The notes below the pieces were generated by a model. It did not search any database, was not told where the DNA came from, and worked only from the letters and a program-made list of their open reading frames with translations. Made by a program: the position numbers and the translations under genes. Below, piece after piece: positions 34,637 through 44,605 of a stretch of DNA of 64,000 nucleotides; the stretch's first letter is position 1; each line of letters starts with the position of its first letter. Origin of the DNA: Clostridium polyendosporum. Its GTDB lineage: Bacteria; Bacillota; Clostridia; Clostridiales; Clostridiaceae. The stretch is from contig NZ_BOPZ01000006.1 in NCBI RefSeq assembly GCF_018332455.1, positions 1-64,000 of the forward strand. The letters are read 5' to 3'.

Positions 34637-36031
34637 ATGAAGAATATTAATGTAACAAAGCTTTTTAAAAGTGAGGCTACAGGAAATATTATTATTTTAA
34701 TAGCTTCAATTGTACTAATATATTTGCTTATTTCATTATACTTTGCTAATCATTTCTTTTTTAATACAGTAATAAATGGAGTAGATGTTTCATTAAAAGC
34801 ACATGATGATGTAGATGATATAATTAGAAGTTATATTAAAGATTATAAGTTACAGTTAATTGAAAGAAATGGAGAAATAGAAGAAATAATAGGACAAGAT
34901 ATAGGAATGCAATACAACGAAAAAAGTAATATTTCTAAAATTTATGAAATTCAAAATTCATTTAAATGGATAGGTTCATTATTAAAGGAGCAAAAATATT
35001 ATGTAGATGATTTATTTGTTTATAATAAAGATAATTTAGAAAATAAAATAAATGAATTAAATTGTTTAAATAAAGGTATTATAGAACCGCAAAATGTAAG
35101 TTTTAGGTATTCAAATGGTTCATATGAAGTAATTGAAGAAGTATATGGAAATAAGATATATAAAGATAAATTAAATGAAGCTATAGAAATGAGTATATTA
35201 AAAGGAGAAACAAAATTAGATTTAAATGAAAATCTTTGTTACGAAAATCCAAAGTACACTTTAAGTTCTGGTAAGACTATTGAAACTAAGAATTTACTAA
35301 ATAAGTATGTATCAACAAAAATCACTTATATATTTGGAAGTGAAAATGAAATATTAGATGAAAATATAATAAATCAATGGCTTAGTGTTGATGAAAATTT
35401 AGAAGTAGTAATAAATGAAAAAGCAGTTACGGAATATGTGCAAGGACTGAGTAAAAAATATGATACAGTTGGCATAGCAAGAAAAATTAAAACATCTACA
35501 AATAGAATAGTAGAAGTTAAGGGCGGATTTTATGGATGGAGAATTAATTGTGCTGCTGAAACAAAAGCATTATTAGAAAATATAAAACTTAGTGAAGTAC
35601 TTGAAAAAGAACCTATATATACTCAAAAGGCTGTATCTAGGGGTGAAGATGATATAGGTAATACTTATGTAGAAATTAATATAACAAGGCAGCATTTATG
35701 GTTTTATAAAGATGGAAAGCTTATAACTCAAGGTGCCGTAGTAACAGGTAATCCTAATAAAGGAAATTCTACTAAGGTTGGAATCTATATGCTTAATTAT
35801 AAAGAAAAAGGATCAACCTTAAGCGGACCAAATTATGAAGCTGAAGTAACATATTGGATGCCTTTTAACGGAAATATAGGAATACATGATGCAAGCTGGA
35901 GATATTCTTTTGGAGGCGATATATATAAGAGAAATGGAACCCATGGATGCGTAAATGCCCCATTATATTTAGCTAAAACAATTTTTGATAATATAGAAGA
36001 TGGAACTCCTATTATTTGTTATGAAGAATAG
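34637..36031 (+). CDS. L,D-transpeptidase (YkuD) with PG-binding-4 domains
   Basis: This 464-residue protein has one N-terminal membrane helix (about 18-40), an extracellular region with two repeats like the PG_binding_4 domain, and a C-terminal YkuD domain. The catalytic motif is GTHGCVNAP (His436, Gly437, nucleophile Cys438), and the conserved His lies in GNIGIHDASW. It cross-links or remodels peptidoglycan through 3-3 links. A single-gene unit closed by a strong terminator at 36075. Confidence 0.95.
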   Translation: MKNINVTKLFKSEATGNIIILIASIVLIYLLISLYFANHFFFNTVINGVDVSLKAHDDVDDIIRSYIKDYKLQLIERNGEIEEIIGQDIGMQYNEKSNISKIYEIQNSFKWIGSLLKEQKYYVDDLFVYNKDNLENKINELNCLNKGIIEPQNVSFRYSNGSYEVIEEVYGNKIYKDKLNEAIEMSILKGETKLDLNENLCYENPKYTLSSGKTIETKNLLNKYVSTKITYIFGSENEILDENIINQWLSVDENLEVVINEKAVTEYVQGLSKKYDTVGIARKIKTSTNRIVEVKGGFYGWRINCAAETKALLENIKLSEVLEKEPIYTQKAVSRGEDDIGNTYVEINITRQHLWFYKDGKLITQGAVVTGNPNKGNSTKVGIYMLNYKEKGSTLSGPNYEAEVTYWMPFNGNIGIHDASWRYSFGGDIYKRNGTHGCVNAPLYLAKTIFDNIEDGTPIICYEE

Positions 36032-36074
36032 AAATATAGTTAAAAAAGAGCGAGATAAAAGTTGAAATTGAAAT

Positions 36075-36116
36075 GAAAGCAGGGTTAAAGGCAATTCTTT
36101 AACCCTGCTTTATTTT
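36075..36116 (+). terminator. Rho-independent terminator after the L,D-transpeptidase gene
   Basis: The arms AAAGCAGGGTTAAAG and CTTTAACCCTGCTTT are perfect, with a T-rich tail. Confidence 0.9.
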
Positions 36117-36214
36117 TCGATAATTATTTATTGAAAAACAATAAATAATTATTGAAAGTATTAAAAAGATGTAGTATGATGAAATTAGAAAATGTTAAAT
36201 GGAGGAAATGATTT

Positions 36215-36709
36215 ATGAAAGAGAACAAATATAATTCTATGTCCAGATTTTTGATAGTTGTATTAAATGTGCTTATTGCTTTTGGGGTATTAGCCTTTAT
36301 AAGTTTAGTTATAAGTACATTAGCTCCTACTGATATTGGGGAGGTAAATAGAAAATATATAGTAAACTGTATATTGCTTTTTATTGGGACTTCTGCCTTG
36401 GTATTCATTCTTTACAGTCTTAGGAAGATTTTAAAGTCTGTTATAAAGGAAGGGCCCTTTAATATGGGTATTGTGAAAAGTCTTAAGAATATAGCGTTGA
36501 GCTGCTTCGTTATAACTATATGCTATTTAATAAATTTCTTTTACAATAATCAGTTTAAAAGCTTCAGTTTGATAAATATAGGTCCAACAGGCATACACAC
36601 GGATACGGAATTCTTGATATTCTTCTTTGCAGGCTGCTTTGTTTTGATACTGGCTCAAATATACAAGCAGGCCGTTGAGGTAAAAGAAGAAAATGACTTC
36701 ACTGTTTAG
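36215..36709 (+). CDS. DUF2975 membrane protein
   Basis: This 164-residue protein has four hydrophobic segments, as in DUF2975 proteins. It is followed 19 bp later by a small HTH gene, the standard arrangement for this family, in which the regulator controls the membrane partner. GGAGGAAATG-type ribosome site. The function is unknown, possibly sensing of membrane or cell-density signals. Confidence 0.8.
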   Translation: MKENKYNSMSRFLIVVLNVLIAFGVLAFISLVISTLAPTDIGEVNRKYIVNCILLFIGTSALVFILYSLRKILKSVIKEGPFNMGIVKSLKNIALSCFVITICYLINFFYNNQFKSFSLINIGPTGIHTDTEFLIFFFAGCFVLILAQIYKQAVEVKEENDFTV

Positions 36710-36728
36710 TCACTAAAGGAGGCTTATT

Positions 36729-36935
36729 ATGGCTATAATCGTAAATCTTGATGTAATGATGGCAAAACGCAAAATCTCTCTTAATGAACTGGCTGAAAAG
36801 GTTGGAATAACCAATGCCAATTTATCCATATTAAAAACCGGAAAGGCAAAGGCTATAAGGTTTTCTACCCTGGAGGCTATATGCAGGGAGCTTAAATGTC
36901 AGCCGGGAGATATTTTAGAATTTAGAGAGGAATAA
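36729..36935 (+). CDS. Small Cro/C1-type HTH regulator (YozG-like)
   Basis: This 68-residue protein is essentially one HTH_26 domain: SLNELAEKVGITNANLSILK is the DNA-binding unit, and LKCQPGDILEFREE is the family's usual ending. AAAGGAGG precedes the ATG. It is paired with DUF2975 upstream and followed within 15 bp by a large membrane protein, so the three are probably one operon under its own control. Confidence 0.9.
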   Translation: MAIIVNLDVMMAKRKISLNELAEKVGITNANLSILKTGKAKAIRFSTLEAICRELKCQPGDILEFREE

Positions 36936-36949
36936 AAGGAGGGGTGAAA

Positions 36950-38431
36950 ATGGAAATTAATGAAACTATGGAAATTAAAACTAAGGAAGGCTTATACTGT
37001 CTGTTATTTTCACTGCTGCTTGGGATTGCATTTGATAGATTATTTTTTGACAAGGCCTTTGGTATATCCTACTTCATATTCATAGGGCTGTGTATTGGAT
37101 TCTTCTTATGGTCCACAAGAGACCGAATAAGCTTCGGAAAAAGCTTTGGGTGGTTTTTGCTTATTCCAATAGCTTTGCTGTCCTTTAGCTTTGCAGTTCA
37201 TACAGTGGAAATATTTTATTTATTTAATATTTTAGCTGTTTCATTTCTTATGATTGCAAGCTCAATTTTAATAGTGAATCCAAGTTTTAAATGGGATAAA
37301 AGCAGCTTTATAGCAGAAATGCTAAGAAGAGGCATAGTAAATGTGCTTAATAATATTGGCAAGCCCTTTAAAATTTTAAAGGCTTCAATAAAAATAGGCA
37401 TAGATGTGCAAATAGAGGAAGGAAAAAAGCAGATATTAATTGGCATACTTGTTTCCCTGCCTCTGCTAATTGTTATAATAATGCTTTTAAGCTCTGCAGA
37501 TATGGTTTTTGGTCACTACCTAGCTAACCTGACAGAGATTTTTAATAATATAAATATAGAAAAGTTTGTACCCCATGTCGTACTGATTTTAGTTATAGCC
37601 TTTTACTTATTCGGCTATGTTTGGGGTTTCAAAAGTGAGGAAAAAACAATTGAGAGCAGCCTCTGCATCCCTGCTGTCAGCTGGGAGTTAGTTACAATAA
37701 TAACTGTATTAATTGCTTTAAATATACTATATCTATTTTTCACAATGATTCAATTTTCTTATCTTTATGGTGGAGGTAATATGACGCTACCAGCTAATTT
37801 TACCTATGCTGAATATGCAAGAAAAGGCTTCTTTGAACTGGTCGCAGTTACCTTTATCAATTTTATAATAGTGCTTAGCTGCCTGAAATATAGAAAAAAA
37901 GATAATAAAAAGCTTTTAAAGGCGTCAAACCTTCTTTTAACTGTGCTTGTAGCATTCACCTTAAATATGCTTTTTTCAGCTAATTTCAAACTTACTTTAT
38001 ATGAGGGAACCTTTGGATACACATTTTTAAGGGTATCAGTGCATTTATTTATGCTGCTGCTTTTCATACTCTGCCTGGTTGTGGCTGCAGGCATTTGGTA
38101 CAGAAAAATTCCTATAGTGAGAAGCATAATTGTGATAACAATAATTATGTATACAATAATAAATTATCTTAATATAGATGGATTTATAGCCAGAAAAAAT
38201 ATAGAACGCTATCGTGAGACTGGCAAGCTTGATGCTTACTATTTGACTTCCTTGTCCTTTGAAGCCGTTCCTTACTTGCTTGAAATGAGAGAAATCAACG
38301 ACAGACATATAAAGAAGGTTATTGATGATAATTTAGAATACAGAAAAGAAGTGCTTGATAATGAAAATTCGTGGACTGAATTTAATTTTAGTAAAAACAG
38401 AGTTAGAAAATTATTGAACCGAGGGAATTAA
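36950..38431 (+). CDS. DUF4153/DUF4173-type membrane protein
   Basis: This 493-residue integral membrane protein has around 11-12 hydrophobic helices and a short charged tail (GKLDAYYLTSLSFEAVPYLL), the closing motif of the DUF4153/DUF4173 families. AAGGAGGGG at 36937-36944 favours ATG 36950 over GTG 36944. Its base composition (more CTG and GCC codons) differs slightly from the genes to the left. The function is unknown. Confidence 0.75.
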   Translation: MEINETMEIKTKEGLYCLLFSLLLGIAFDRLFFDKAFGISYFIFIGLCIGFFLWSTRDRISFGKSFGWFLLIPIALLSFSFAVHTVEIFYLFNILAVSFLMIASSILIVNPSFKWDKSSFIAEMLRRGIVNVLNNIGKPFKILKASIKIGIDVQIEEGKKQILIGILVSLPLLIVIIMLLSSADMVFGHYLANLTEIFNNINIEKFVPHVVLILVIAFYLFGYVWGFKSEEKTIESSLCIPAVSWELVTIITVLIALNILYLFFTMIQFSYLYGGGNMTLPANFTYAEYARKGFFELVAVTFINFIIVLSCLKYRKKDNKKLLKASNLLLTVLVAFTLNMLFSANFKLTLYEGTFGYTFLRVSVHLFMLLLFILCLVVAAGIWYRKIPIVRSIIVITIIMYTIINYLNIDGFIARKNIERYRETGKLDAYYLTSLSFEAVPYLLEMREINDRHIKKVIDDNLEYRKEVLDNENSWTEFNFSKNRVRKLLNRGN

Positions 38432-38584
38432 GTGGCCCTCCTCAGGAGTCCCGAAATGATACCTGATCATGGTTAAAATTGGTAATAGAACTAGCATTAT
38501 GGATTGTAACTATCTAAGGACTAAGCTCTCTGGAGTTTCTATGTTAGAAGATACATGTGTACGATTTGATAATGGCAATATTTG

Positions 38585-38609
38585 CAGGGTGGGCCAGCAC
38601 CCTGTTTTT
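38585..38609 (+). terminator. Terminator after the DUF2975 operon
   Basis: CAGGGTG pairs with CACCCTG around GGCCAG and is followed by TTTTT. It is joined directly to repeat copy D. Confidence 0.8.
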
Positions 38610-38610
38610 A

Positions 38611-38679
38611 TTTGCTGACATTTCGCAAAGTGAAATTGTCTAAAATTAAATAGGCTCGATGCCTATTTAATTTTATTTT
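38611..38679 (+). repeat. Dispersed palindromic repeat, copy D
   Basis: TTTGCTGACATTTCGCAAAG and then AAATAGGC around a TCGA centre. It abuts the preceding terminator exactly as copy C does. The remaining gap to 38887 contains only promoter-like AT-rich sequence. Confidence 0.8.
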
Positions 38680-38887
38680 TGTCTTTTTAATTATAATAGC
38701 ACTAATTGCTACCGATAATTCTATTTCACATTACGTTGTTATTGATAGGAATGGTATTTATTTTTCAGATTAAAGTATTTTAATTGTAGCAAAAAGTAAA
38801 GTGTACCCATACAATTCACTTTTTCTATCTTATATGATATTTTATTAATATTGAACAGTGGAAGAAAAGAGGAGGTATTACTAACTA

Positions 38888-40033
38888 ATGAATAATAAAT
38901 TTGTTTATGCGCCAGGGCCTACGAATGTAAGAGAAAATGTGAGATTGGAAAGGGCTAAGGCAACTACTAATCCAGATGTTGATGAAGAATTTATAGAGTT
39001 CTATAAAAATACTTGTGATAAGATAGGTAAAATAATAAAAACTGAAAATCCAACGTACATATTAAGTGGAGAAGGTATTTTAGGACTAGAAGCGGCATGC
39101 GCATCTCTTACTGAACCGGGTGATAGAGTACTTGTATTAGATAATGGGATTTATGGAAGAGGTTTTAAAGGCTTTGTTGAAATGTATGGAGGAGAAGGGA
39201 TATATTTTTCAGACGATTACAACAAAGCTATAGATGAAAAGAAATTAAGTGAATTTTTAGAGAATGATCACAACTTTAAGTATGCAACAGTAGTTCATTG
39301 CGATACGCCAACAGGTGTTCTAAATGATTTATCTAAGATATGTCCAATATTGAATAAATATGGGATTTTAACTGTTGTTGATTCTGTTTCAGCAATGGCT
39401 GGAGAAGAGATAAAAGTTGATGAGTGGAAAATTGACATAGCTTTAGGTGGGTCACAGAAAGCATTTTCAGCTCCAACTGGATTAACTATGGTTAGCATTA
39501 GTGAAAAAGCTAAAGCAGCAATGAAGAATAGAAAAACTCCTATAGTAGGCTTTTATTGCAATTTAACTATTTGGGAAAATTATTATAAAGATAAGTGGTT
39601 TCCATATACAATGCCAATAAGTGATATTATGGGATTAAGTAAAGCAGCTGATAATATTTTAGATGAAGGTGTTCAAAATGTACTTAATAGACATGAAAAA
39701 ATTGCAAGTGCAACAAGAAAAGCTATAAAGGAATATGGACTTGAGCTATTTTTAACTAATGGATATTCTAACACAGTTACTGCTGTTAAAATACCACAAA
39801 ATATAGGTGCGTTAAAGCTCAAAGAGCATATGTTAAAGAAGTATAATACTTTAATAATAACATCATTAAAACCATATGATAATGAAATTTTAAGAATAGG
39901 ACATATGGGAGAAAATGCGCGTGAAGATAAAATAGTTTACGCATTAAATGCAATAGATAATGGATTAAAAGATTTAGGTTTTAATAGTGACAAAGAATTA
40001 GTTGGACTATTTAATAAGTATTTAGATAAATAA
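38888..40033 (+). CDS. Alanine-glyoxylate/serine-pyruvate-type aminotransferase
   Basis: This 381-residue class V PLP aminotransferase has the PLP-lysine motif GGSQKAFSAPTGL, the aspartate pairing with the PLP nitrogen in TVVDSVSAMAG, and the family start YAPGPTNVRE. It transfers amino groups between alanine or serine and a 2-oxo acid such as glyoxylate; the actual substrate is uncertain. AGGAGG lies 14 bp before the ATG, an unusually long spacing. An ECF S-component gene follows 77 bp later, suggesting that both handle one metabolite. Confidence 0.8.
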   Translation: MNNKFVYAPGPTNVRENVRLERAKATTNPDVDEEFIEFYKNTCDKIGKIIKTENPTYILSGEGILGLEAACASLTEPGDRVLVLDNGIYGRGFKGFVEMYGGEGIYFSDDYNKAIDEKKLSEFLENDHNFKYATVVHCDTPTGVLNDLSKICPILNKYGILTVVDSVSAMAGEEIKVDEWKIDIALGGSQKAFSAPTGLTMVSISEKAKAAMKNRKTPIVGFYCNLTIWENYYKDKWFPYTMPISDIMGLSKAADNILDEGVQNVLNRHEKIASATRKAIKEYGLELFLTNGYSNTVTAVKIPQNIGALKLKEHMLKKYNTLIITSLKPYDNEILRIGHMGENAREDKIVYALNAIDNGLKDLGFNSDKELVGLFNKYLDK

Positions 40034-40110
40034 TATATCTTAATACAAAATTGATATTAGTAATAATTAAAAATCAATTTTATAAAAATACATAAAGGTG
40101 GGGCAGAAGA

Positions 40111-40644
40111 ATGGAAATAAACAGAGGGAAAAGCAAATTTAAAACGAAGTACATGGTAGAAACAGCACTATTAACAGCATTAGTATTTGTAGCAACTGCA
40201 TTTATTAATATTAGATTACCGTTTGTATCTAATGGTGGATTAGTTCACTTAGGAACTGTAATGTTATTTGTTACAGCAATTGTTTTTGGAAAAGAAAAAG
40301 GTGCTATAGCTGGGGCTGTAGGGATGGCAATCTTTGATTTATCTTCAGGATGGGCACTTTGGGCACCATTTACTTTTATTGTAAGAGGAATTATGGGATA
40401 TATGGTTGGAGCTGTTACATGGAGTAAAAATAGAGATGGAAATAACCTTATGGTAAATATATTTGCAGTGATTTTATCTGGTGCTTGGATGATATTTGGA
40501 TATTATATTACTGAAGGAATTCTTTATGGAAATTGGATAGCACCAGTAGCATCAATACCAGGAAATGTGACACAAATTGTTATCGGATTAATATTAGGGT
40601 TACCTATCGCTAAGGTTCTTAAAAGATATGTGAAATATATCTAA
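40111..40644 (+). CDS. ECF transporter S component
   Basis: This 177-residue protein has about five or six helices and begins with a basic N-terminus and TALLTALVFVATAFI, which includes the Ala-rich first helix of S components that docks on the shared EcfT. The VHLGTVMLF and GAVGMAIFDL segments are typical of vitamin-type S components. It probably binds a vitamin or cofactor precursor. No T or ATPase gene is adjacent, so it must use the shared ECF module. The linked aminotransferase may act on the ligand. Confidence 0.8.
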   Translation: MEINRGKSKFKTKYMVETALLTALVFVATAFINIRLPFVSNGGLVHLGTVMLFVTAIVFGKEKGAIAGAVGMAIFDLSSGWALWAPFTFIVRGIMGYMVGAVTWSKNRDGNNLMVNIFAVILSGAWMIFGYYITEGILYGNWIAPVASIPGNVTQIVIGLILGLPIAKVLKRYVKYI

Positions 40645-40807
40645 AGATATACCAGTTCCAAATGAAATCTAATTTTTTATTGGAACAATTCATATAAGGT
40701 AATTAACATAAATTAATGTTTAATTAGTAGAACTGGGATATCTTTTCCGCTAATATGTTTAATTATGGTGGGTTTTAAAGGTCGTGCATCGCCTCCACCA
40801 AGCATAT

Positions 40808-40847
40808 CCTCGACAATACTTTTTTGTAAGTGTTGTCGGGGATTTTT
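40808..40847 (+). terminator. Rho-independent terminator
   Basis: CCTCGACAATACTT pairs with AAGTGTTGTCGGGG (14 bp with G-T pairs) and is followed by TTTTTT. A second long inverted pair (AGATATACCAGTTC / GAACTGGGATATCT at about 40645 and 40731) lies upstream. Confidence 0.85.
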
Positions 40848-40936
40848 TACGTTATGAGGTAGCCAGACATAGCATGACAATTATAACTACATTTTTTACT
40901 GTGAGTAATATTTAAAATTAGATATGGATTTCAAGG

Positions 40937-41010
40937 AGTATGTTAAAATAACATAATTTTAACATACTTTTTTTATATTTCCTTGACATTTGTAATTTAC
41001 AATAAGATTA
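40937..41010 (+). repeat. Terminator-promoter unit, direct repeat copy 1
   Basis: The hairpin AGTATGTTAAAA/TTTTAACATACT with a T-run is followed by TTGACATTTGTAATTTACAA, a likely promoter region for the VTC operon. The same 70-bp sequence recurs, diverged, at 44666-44738 on the other side of the operon. Confidence 0.7.
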
Positions 41011-41039
41011 ATCAGAGCAAGGAAAGAGGAGTGAGTGTC

Positions 41040-41789
41040 ATGTCGATTAAAACTTTTAAGCGTTATGAGAAAAAATACCTAATAAGTATAGAACAATATA
41101 ACAAACTTATTCCAAGACTATTGAAATATATGGAACTGGATAAACATTGCAAGCACAATGAAAACTACAGTATTTATAATATCTACTATGACACAGAAAA
41201 TAGTGATGTTATAAGTCATTCTATTAGCCATCCTTATTATAAAGAAAAACTCAGGTTAAGGAGCTATGGAATTCCAGACAGTCCAAATGATAGGGTTTTT
41301 CTAGAATTAAAAAAGAAGATTGATGGAATAGTCAGTAAGAGAAGAGCTAAACTTACTTTAGAAGAAGCATACAAATTTCTGGAGTTTGGTGAAAAACCAG
41401 TTTCTGATGAATACCATAACAAACAGGTTCTCAGTGAGATAGAGTACTACTTAAGAAATAATCCAGTTCATCCAACAGTCTATATTGGCTATAAGAGAAC
41501 TGCCTTATTTGGAAAAGAAAATAAGGATTTTAGAGTAACTCTCGATTCTAAAATCCTTACAAGAAGAAATATTTTACGTCTAGAGGAAGGATACTTTGGA
41601 GAAGACTTGTTGGAAAGAGATCAATATTTAATGGAGGTTAAGATAATAGGGGCAATGCCCATATGGTTCACAAAGCTTCTTTTAGAACTTTCAATCTACA
41701 GCACTCATTTTTCAAAGTACGGCACTGAATATAAGAGACATTTTTTAAAAATACAAAACAATGATATAAGGAGAGAGAAGATATGTTAG
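41040..41789 (+). CDS. VTC-domain polyphosphate polymerase-like protein
   Basis: This 249-residue protein has the VTC/triphosphate-tunnel fold. Its opening RYEKKYLIS, then YNIYYDTEN, KLRLRSYG, FLELKKKIDGIVSKRR and LMEVKI supply the basic and acidic residues of the tunnel. VTC enzymes make polyphosphate from ATP. The frame is open from TTG 40983, but GAGGAGTG at 41026-41033 selects ATG 41040. The stop overlaps the next gene by 7 bp. The VTC-DUF4956 pair is a recurrent bacterial arrangement linked to surface proteins. Confidence 0.9.
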   Translation: MSIKTFKRYEKKYLISIEQYNKLIPRLLKYMELDKHCKHNENYSIYNIYYDTENSDVISHSISHPYYKEKLRLRSYGIPDSPNDRVFLELKKKIDGIVSKRRAKLTLEEAYKFLEFGEKPVSDEYHNKQVLSEIEYYLRNNPVHPTVYIGYKRTALFGKENKDFRVTLDSKILTRRNILRLEEGYFGEDLLERDQYLMEVKIIGAMPIWFTKLLLELSIYSTHFSKYGTEYKRHFLKIQNNDIRREKIC

Positions 41790-42475
41790 ATAATATGCTG
41801 TCATCCATTGCTAGTGGTTCTAATATTACCATTACTACAGTTGTAGCTGTTACAGCAGCTGCCATAATACTTGGGTTAATAATAAGCCTAGTTTACATGA
41901 AGACCAATAATAAGAGCGGATACAGCTCTGGTTTTGCAACTACATTGATAATGCTACCTCTGATAATATCTATCATCATTTTACTAGTAGGCAATAATGT
42001 GGCAAGGGCCTTCAGTTTAGCAGGTGCATTTTCCATAATTCGTTTCAGAAGTGTACCAGGGGAACCAAGGGATATATCTTATGTACTATTCACTTTAGCA
42101 ATTGGACTTGCCTGTGGAATGGGATTTATAGGATATGGAATTATATTTACCATAATACTATGTCTTTTAATGGTTGTATTAGAGAAAACAAAATTTGCAA
42201 GCAATAAAAACAAGAATATGCAACTTAAAATTATGGTTCCGGAAGATCTTAATTATGAAGATGCCTTTGATGAAATATTAAACAAGTATACAAGTTCATG
42301 GCGTATTGAAAACATAAGAACAAAGGAATTTGGAGCAACGTTTGAACTTACTTATATAATCAACTTATTAGAAGAGATAAATAAAAAGGATTTTATTGAC
42401 GAGTTAAGATGTAGAAACGGAAACCTTAAGATTTCACTTACCCTTTCTAGTTTCGAAGAAAAAGCATTTGGTTAA
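41783..42475 (+). CDS. DUF4956 membrane protein
   Basis: This 230-residue protein has four N-terminal membrane helices and a soluble C-terminal domain with an alpha/beta pattern. The RAFSLAGAFSIIRFRSVPGEPRD-like segment (residues about 74-96) is diagnostic of DUF4956. It overlaps the VTC gene, so the two likely form a complex, perhaps exporting or channelling polyphosphate. That role is inferred. Confidence 0.9.
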   Translation: MLDNMLSSIASGSNITITTVVAVTAAAIILGLIISLVYMKTNNKSGYSSGFATTLIMLPLIISIIILLVGNNVARAFSLAGAFSIIRFRSVPGEPRDISYVLFTLAIGLACGMGFIGYGIIFTIILCLLMVVLEKTKFASNKNKNMQLKIMVPEDLNYEDAFDEILNKYTSSWRIENIRTKEFGATFELTYIINLLEEINKKDFIDELRCRNGNLKISLTLSSFEEKAFG

Positions 42476-42504
42476 AAATATCTAGAATTTAAAGGAGGAA
42501 CAGT

Positions 42505-44388
42505 ATGAACAAGAAAATTATAGCAGCCATGCTTATCGTATTAGGTTTAAGTGCAGGAGTAGTAGGCTGGCAGTTAAAAAAGACTAGCTCAGACAGTAGT
42601 ACCAGCACTGAAAAATCAACTGCAAATGTACTTTCTAGTATAAATATATCTTCTGGAGAAAGTGAAACTGTGGGAGAAGTGAGCACTTTTATAGAATTAG
42701 GAGCTAATATAAACGTAAATGGATCCGGTGCTACTGCAGATAAAAACAAGGTAACTATCACCGCAGCAGGTACATACAGCATAAAAGGTACATTAGCTGA
42801 TGGACAGATAATTGTAAACGCAGGAAATGAGGATAAGGTATATATTATTTTAAATGGCGTGAATATAAATTGCTCTAATAGTGCACCAGTTTATGTAATG
42901 AATTCTAAAAAAACAGTTATTTTATTGGCTGATAATACCCAGAATACTATTACATCTGCAGCAGCTGCAACCGAAACTGAACCTGACTCAGCCATATTCA
43001 GCAAAGCTGACCTTGTATTAACAGGAAAAGGAGCTTTGAGTGTAAAGGCAGATAATAATATGGGTATAGTAAGCAAAGATGATTTGAAAATAGAAAATGG
43101 TAATATCACTGTAAAGTCTGCAGGAGACGGTATCAAAGGAAAAGACAGTGTTGTAATAACCGACGGTAATATTACAGTTAATGCTGGTGAAGATGGAATA
43201 ATATCAAATAATGATACCGATGAAGCAAAAGGTTATGTATTAATTGAAGGCGGAAAAATCAATATCACTGCAGGTCAAGATGGAATTCAGGGAGAAACAA
43301 ATGTCCTTATAAAAACAGTAGATGTAACAATTAATAGTGGAGGAGGCAGCAAGAACAGCAGTACTAAAGCGGACTGGGGCCAATGGGGACAGCCAAAGGA
43401 TAATCAGGCAGCAAATAATAATTCAGAAACAGAAGAAACACCTAGTGCTAAGGCTGTGAAAGCTGGTGTGAATATAGTAATAGAAGGGGGAACCTTTAAT
43501 ATAGATTCGTCAGATGATGCTGTCCACTCAGGTAATAATATTGTAATCAGCGGTGGAACCTTCAATATATCCTCAGGGGATGATGGTATGCATTCTGATT
43601 CTACTTTGACAATAAATAATGGAACCATAGATATTCTGAAAGCTTATGAAGGTATCGAAAGTCAGACTATAACTGTTAATAAAGGAGATATTAACGTTGT
43701 TGCAAGTGATGATGGATTTAATGCTGCTGGCGGAAATGACTCATCTTCAACTAACGGACGTCCTGGACAAAATGGGTTTGCTGGACCTAAAGGAAAATCT
43801 GGACAAAATGGTTCTTCTTCAGGCAGCGGGCTTATAAATTTCAATGGCGGCTATATTACTGTAGACACTACGGGAGATAGTATTGACGCAAATGGATCAA
43901 TAAATATGACAGGTGGTACTGTTATAGTAAATGGACCTACAAGTAATGGAAATGGAGCTTTAGATTATGATGGAAGCTTTAAATTGACAGGCGGCTTATT
44001 AGTTGCAGCAGGAAGCTCAGGAATGGCACAGGCACCAAGCGACACATCAACTGAGAATTCTGTGAAAATAAATCTAGTTAGTCAATCAGCTGGTAACATT
44101 GTTCACATTGAAAGCAGTGATGGAAAAGAAATCATCACCTTTGCACCATCAAAACAATATTCGTCAGTGGTTGTTTCATCTCCGGAATTAAAGACTGGAC
44201 AAATCTATAAAGTGTATGTTGGAGGAAGTTCTACTTCCAAACCTGTAGATGGAGTATACACTGCAGGAACCTATACTAAAGGACAGGAAGTGGGCAGCTT
44301 TACTATTTCAGGTGTTGTAACTGAAGTTACTCAGGATGGAGCAAGCACAAATAATATGAGAGGACCAGGACGTAAACCCGGCAAATAG
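42505..44388 (+). CDS. Exported Cthe_2159-like beta-helix carbohydrate-binding protein
   Basis: This 627-residue protein has an N-terminal signal or anchor (residues 4-24), then a long series of short repeats rich in G-G-x-[IF]-x-[IV]. Examples are IENGNITVKSAGDGIKGKD, IEGGTFNIDSSDDAVHSGN and ISGGTFNISSGDDGMHSD. This is the parallel beta-helix pattern of the Cthe_2159 family, which in Clostridium thermocellum binds polygalacturonate. Gly- and Ser-rich linkers and a Gly/Arg-rich end (GPGRKPGK) follow. No sortase motif is visible. It is the third gene of the VTC operon and probably its surface effector. Confidence 0.85.
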   Translation: MNKKIIAAMLIVLGLSAGVVGWQLKKTSSDSSTSTEKSTANVLSSINISSGESETVGEVSTFIELGANINVNGSGATADKNKVTITAAGTYSIKGTLADGQIIVNAGNEDKVYIILNGVNINCSNSAPVYVMNSKKTVILLADNTQNTITSAAAATETEPDSAIFSKADLVLTGKGALSVKADNNMGIVSKDDLKIENGNITVKSAGDGIKGKDSVVITDGNITVNAGEDGIISNNDTDEAKGYVLIEGGKINITAGQDGIQGETNVLIKTVDVTINSGGGSKNSSTKADWGQWGQPKDNQAANNNSETEETPSAKAVKAGVNIVIEGGTFNIDSSDDAVHSGNNIVISGGTFNISSGDDGMHSDSTLTINNGTIDILKAYEGIESQTITVNKGDINVVASDDGFNAAGGNDSSSTNGRPGQNGFAGPKGKSGQNGSSSGSGLINFNGGYITVDTTGDSIDANGSINMTGGTVIVNGPTSNGNGALDYDGSFKLTGGLLVAAGSSGMAQAPSDTSTENSVKINLVSQSAGNIVHIESSDGKEIITFAPSKQYSSVVVSSPELKTGQIYKVYVGGSSTSKPVDGVYTAGTYTKGQEVGSFTISGVVTEVTQDGASTNNMRGPGRKPGK

Positions 44389-44418
44389 TAGGTAAGTATG
44401 TTACGAAAGATACTTTAT

Positions 44419-44584
44419 AGATACACAACTTCATAACTGAACTTATAATTCAGTAAAAAGCATTGCATGACGAGGCTATTATGCTGCAATTTCACAAAGT
44501 GAAATTTGCTCAAATTTAATAGACTCGATGCCTATTAAATTTTATTTAACCTGAATTAATTATAAGGATTGAAGTTGTTTATCT
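44419..44584 (+). mobile_element. MITE carrying the palindromic repeat, copy E
   Basis: This 166-bp element is bounded by inverted ends AGATACACAACTTCA (44419-44433) and TGAAGTTGTTTATCT (44570-44584). Its core (44482-44547) is the dispersed repeat with ATTTCACAAAGTGAAAT. It has no coding capacity. An oppositely oriented relative is at 49738. Confidence 0.75.
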
Positions 44585-44605
44585 TTAATAAAAGCAAAGC
44601 AGTTT

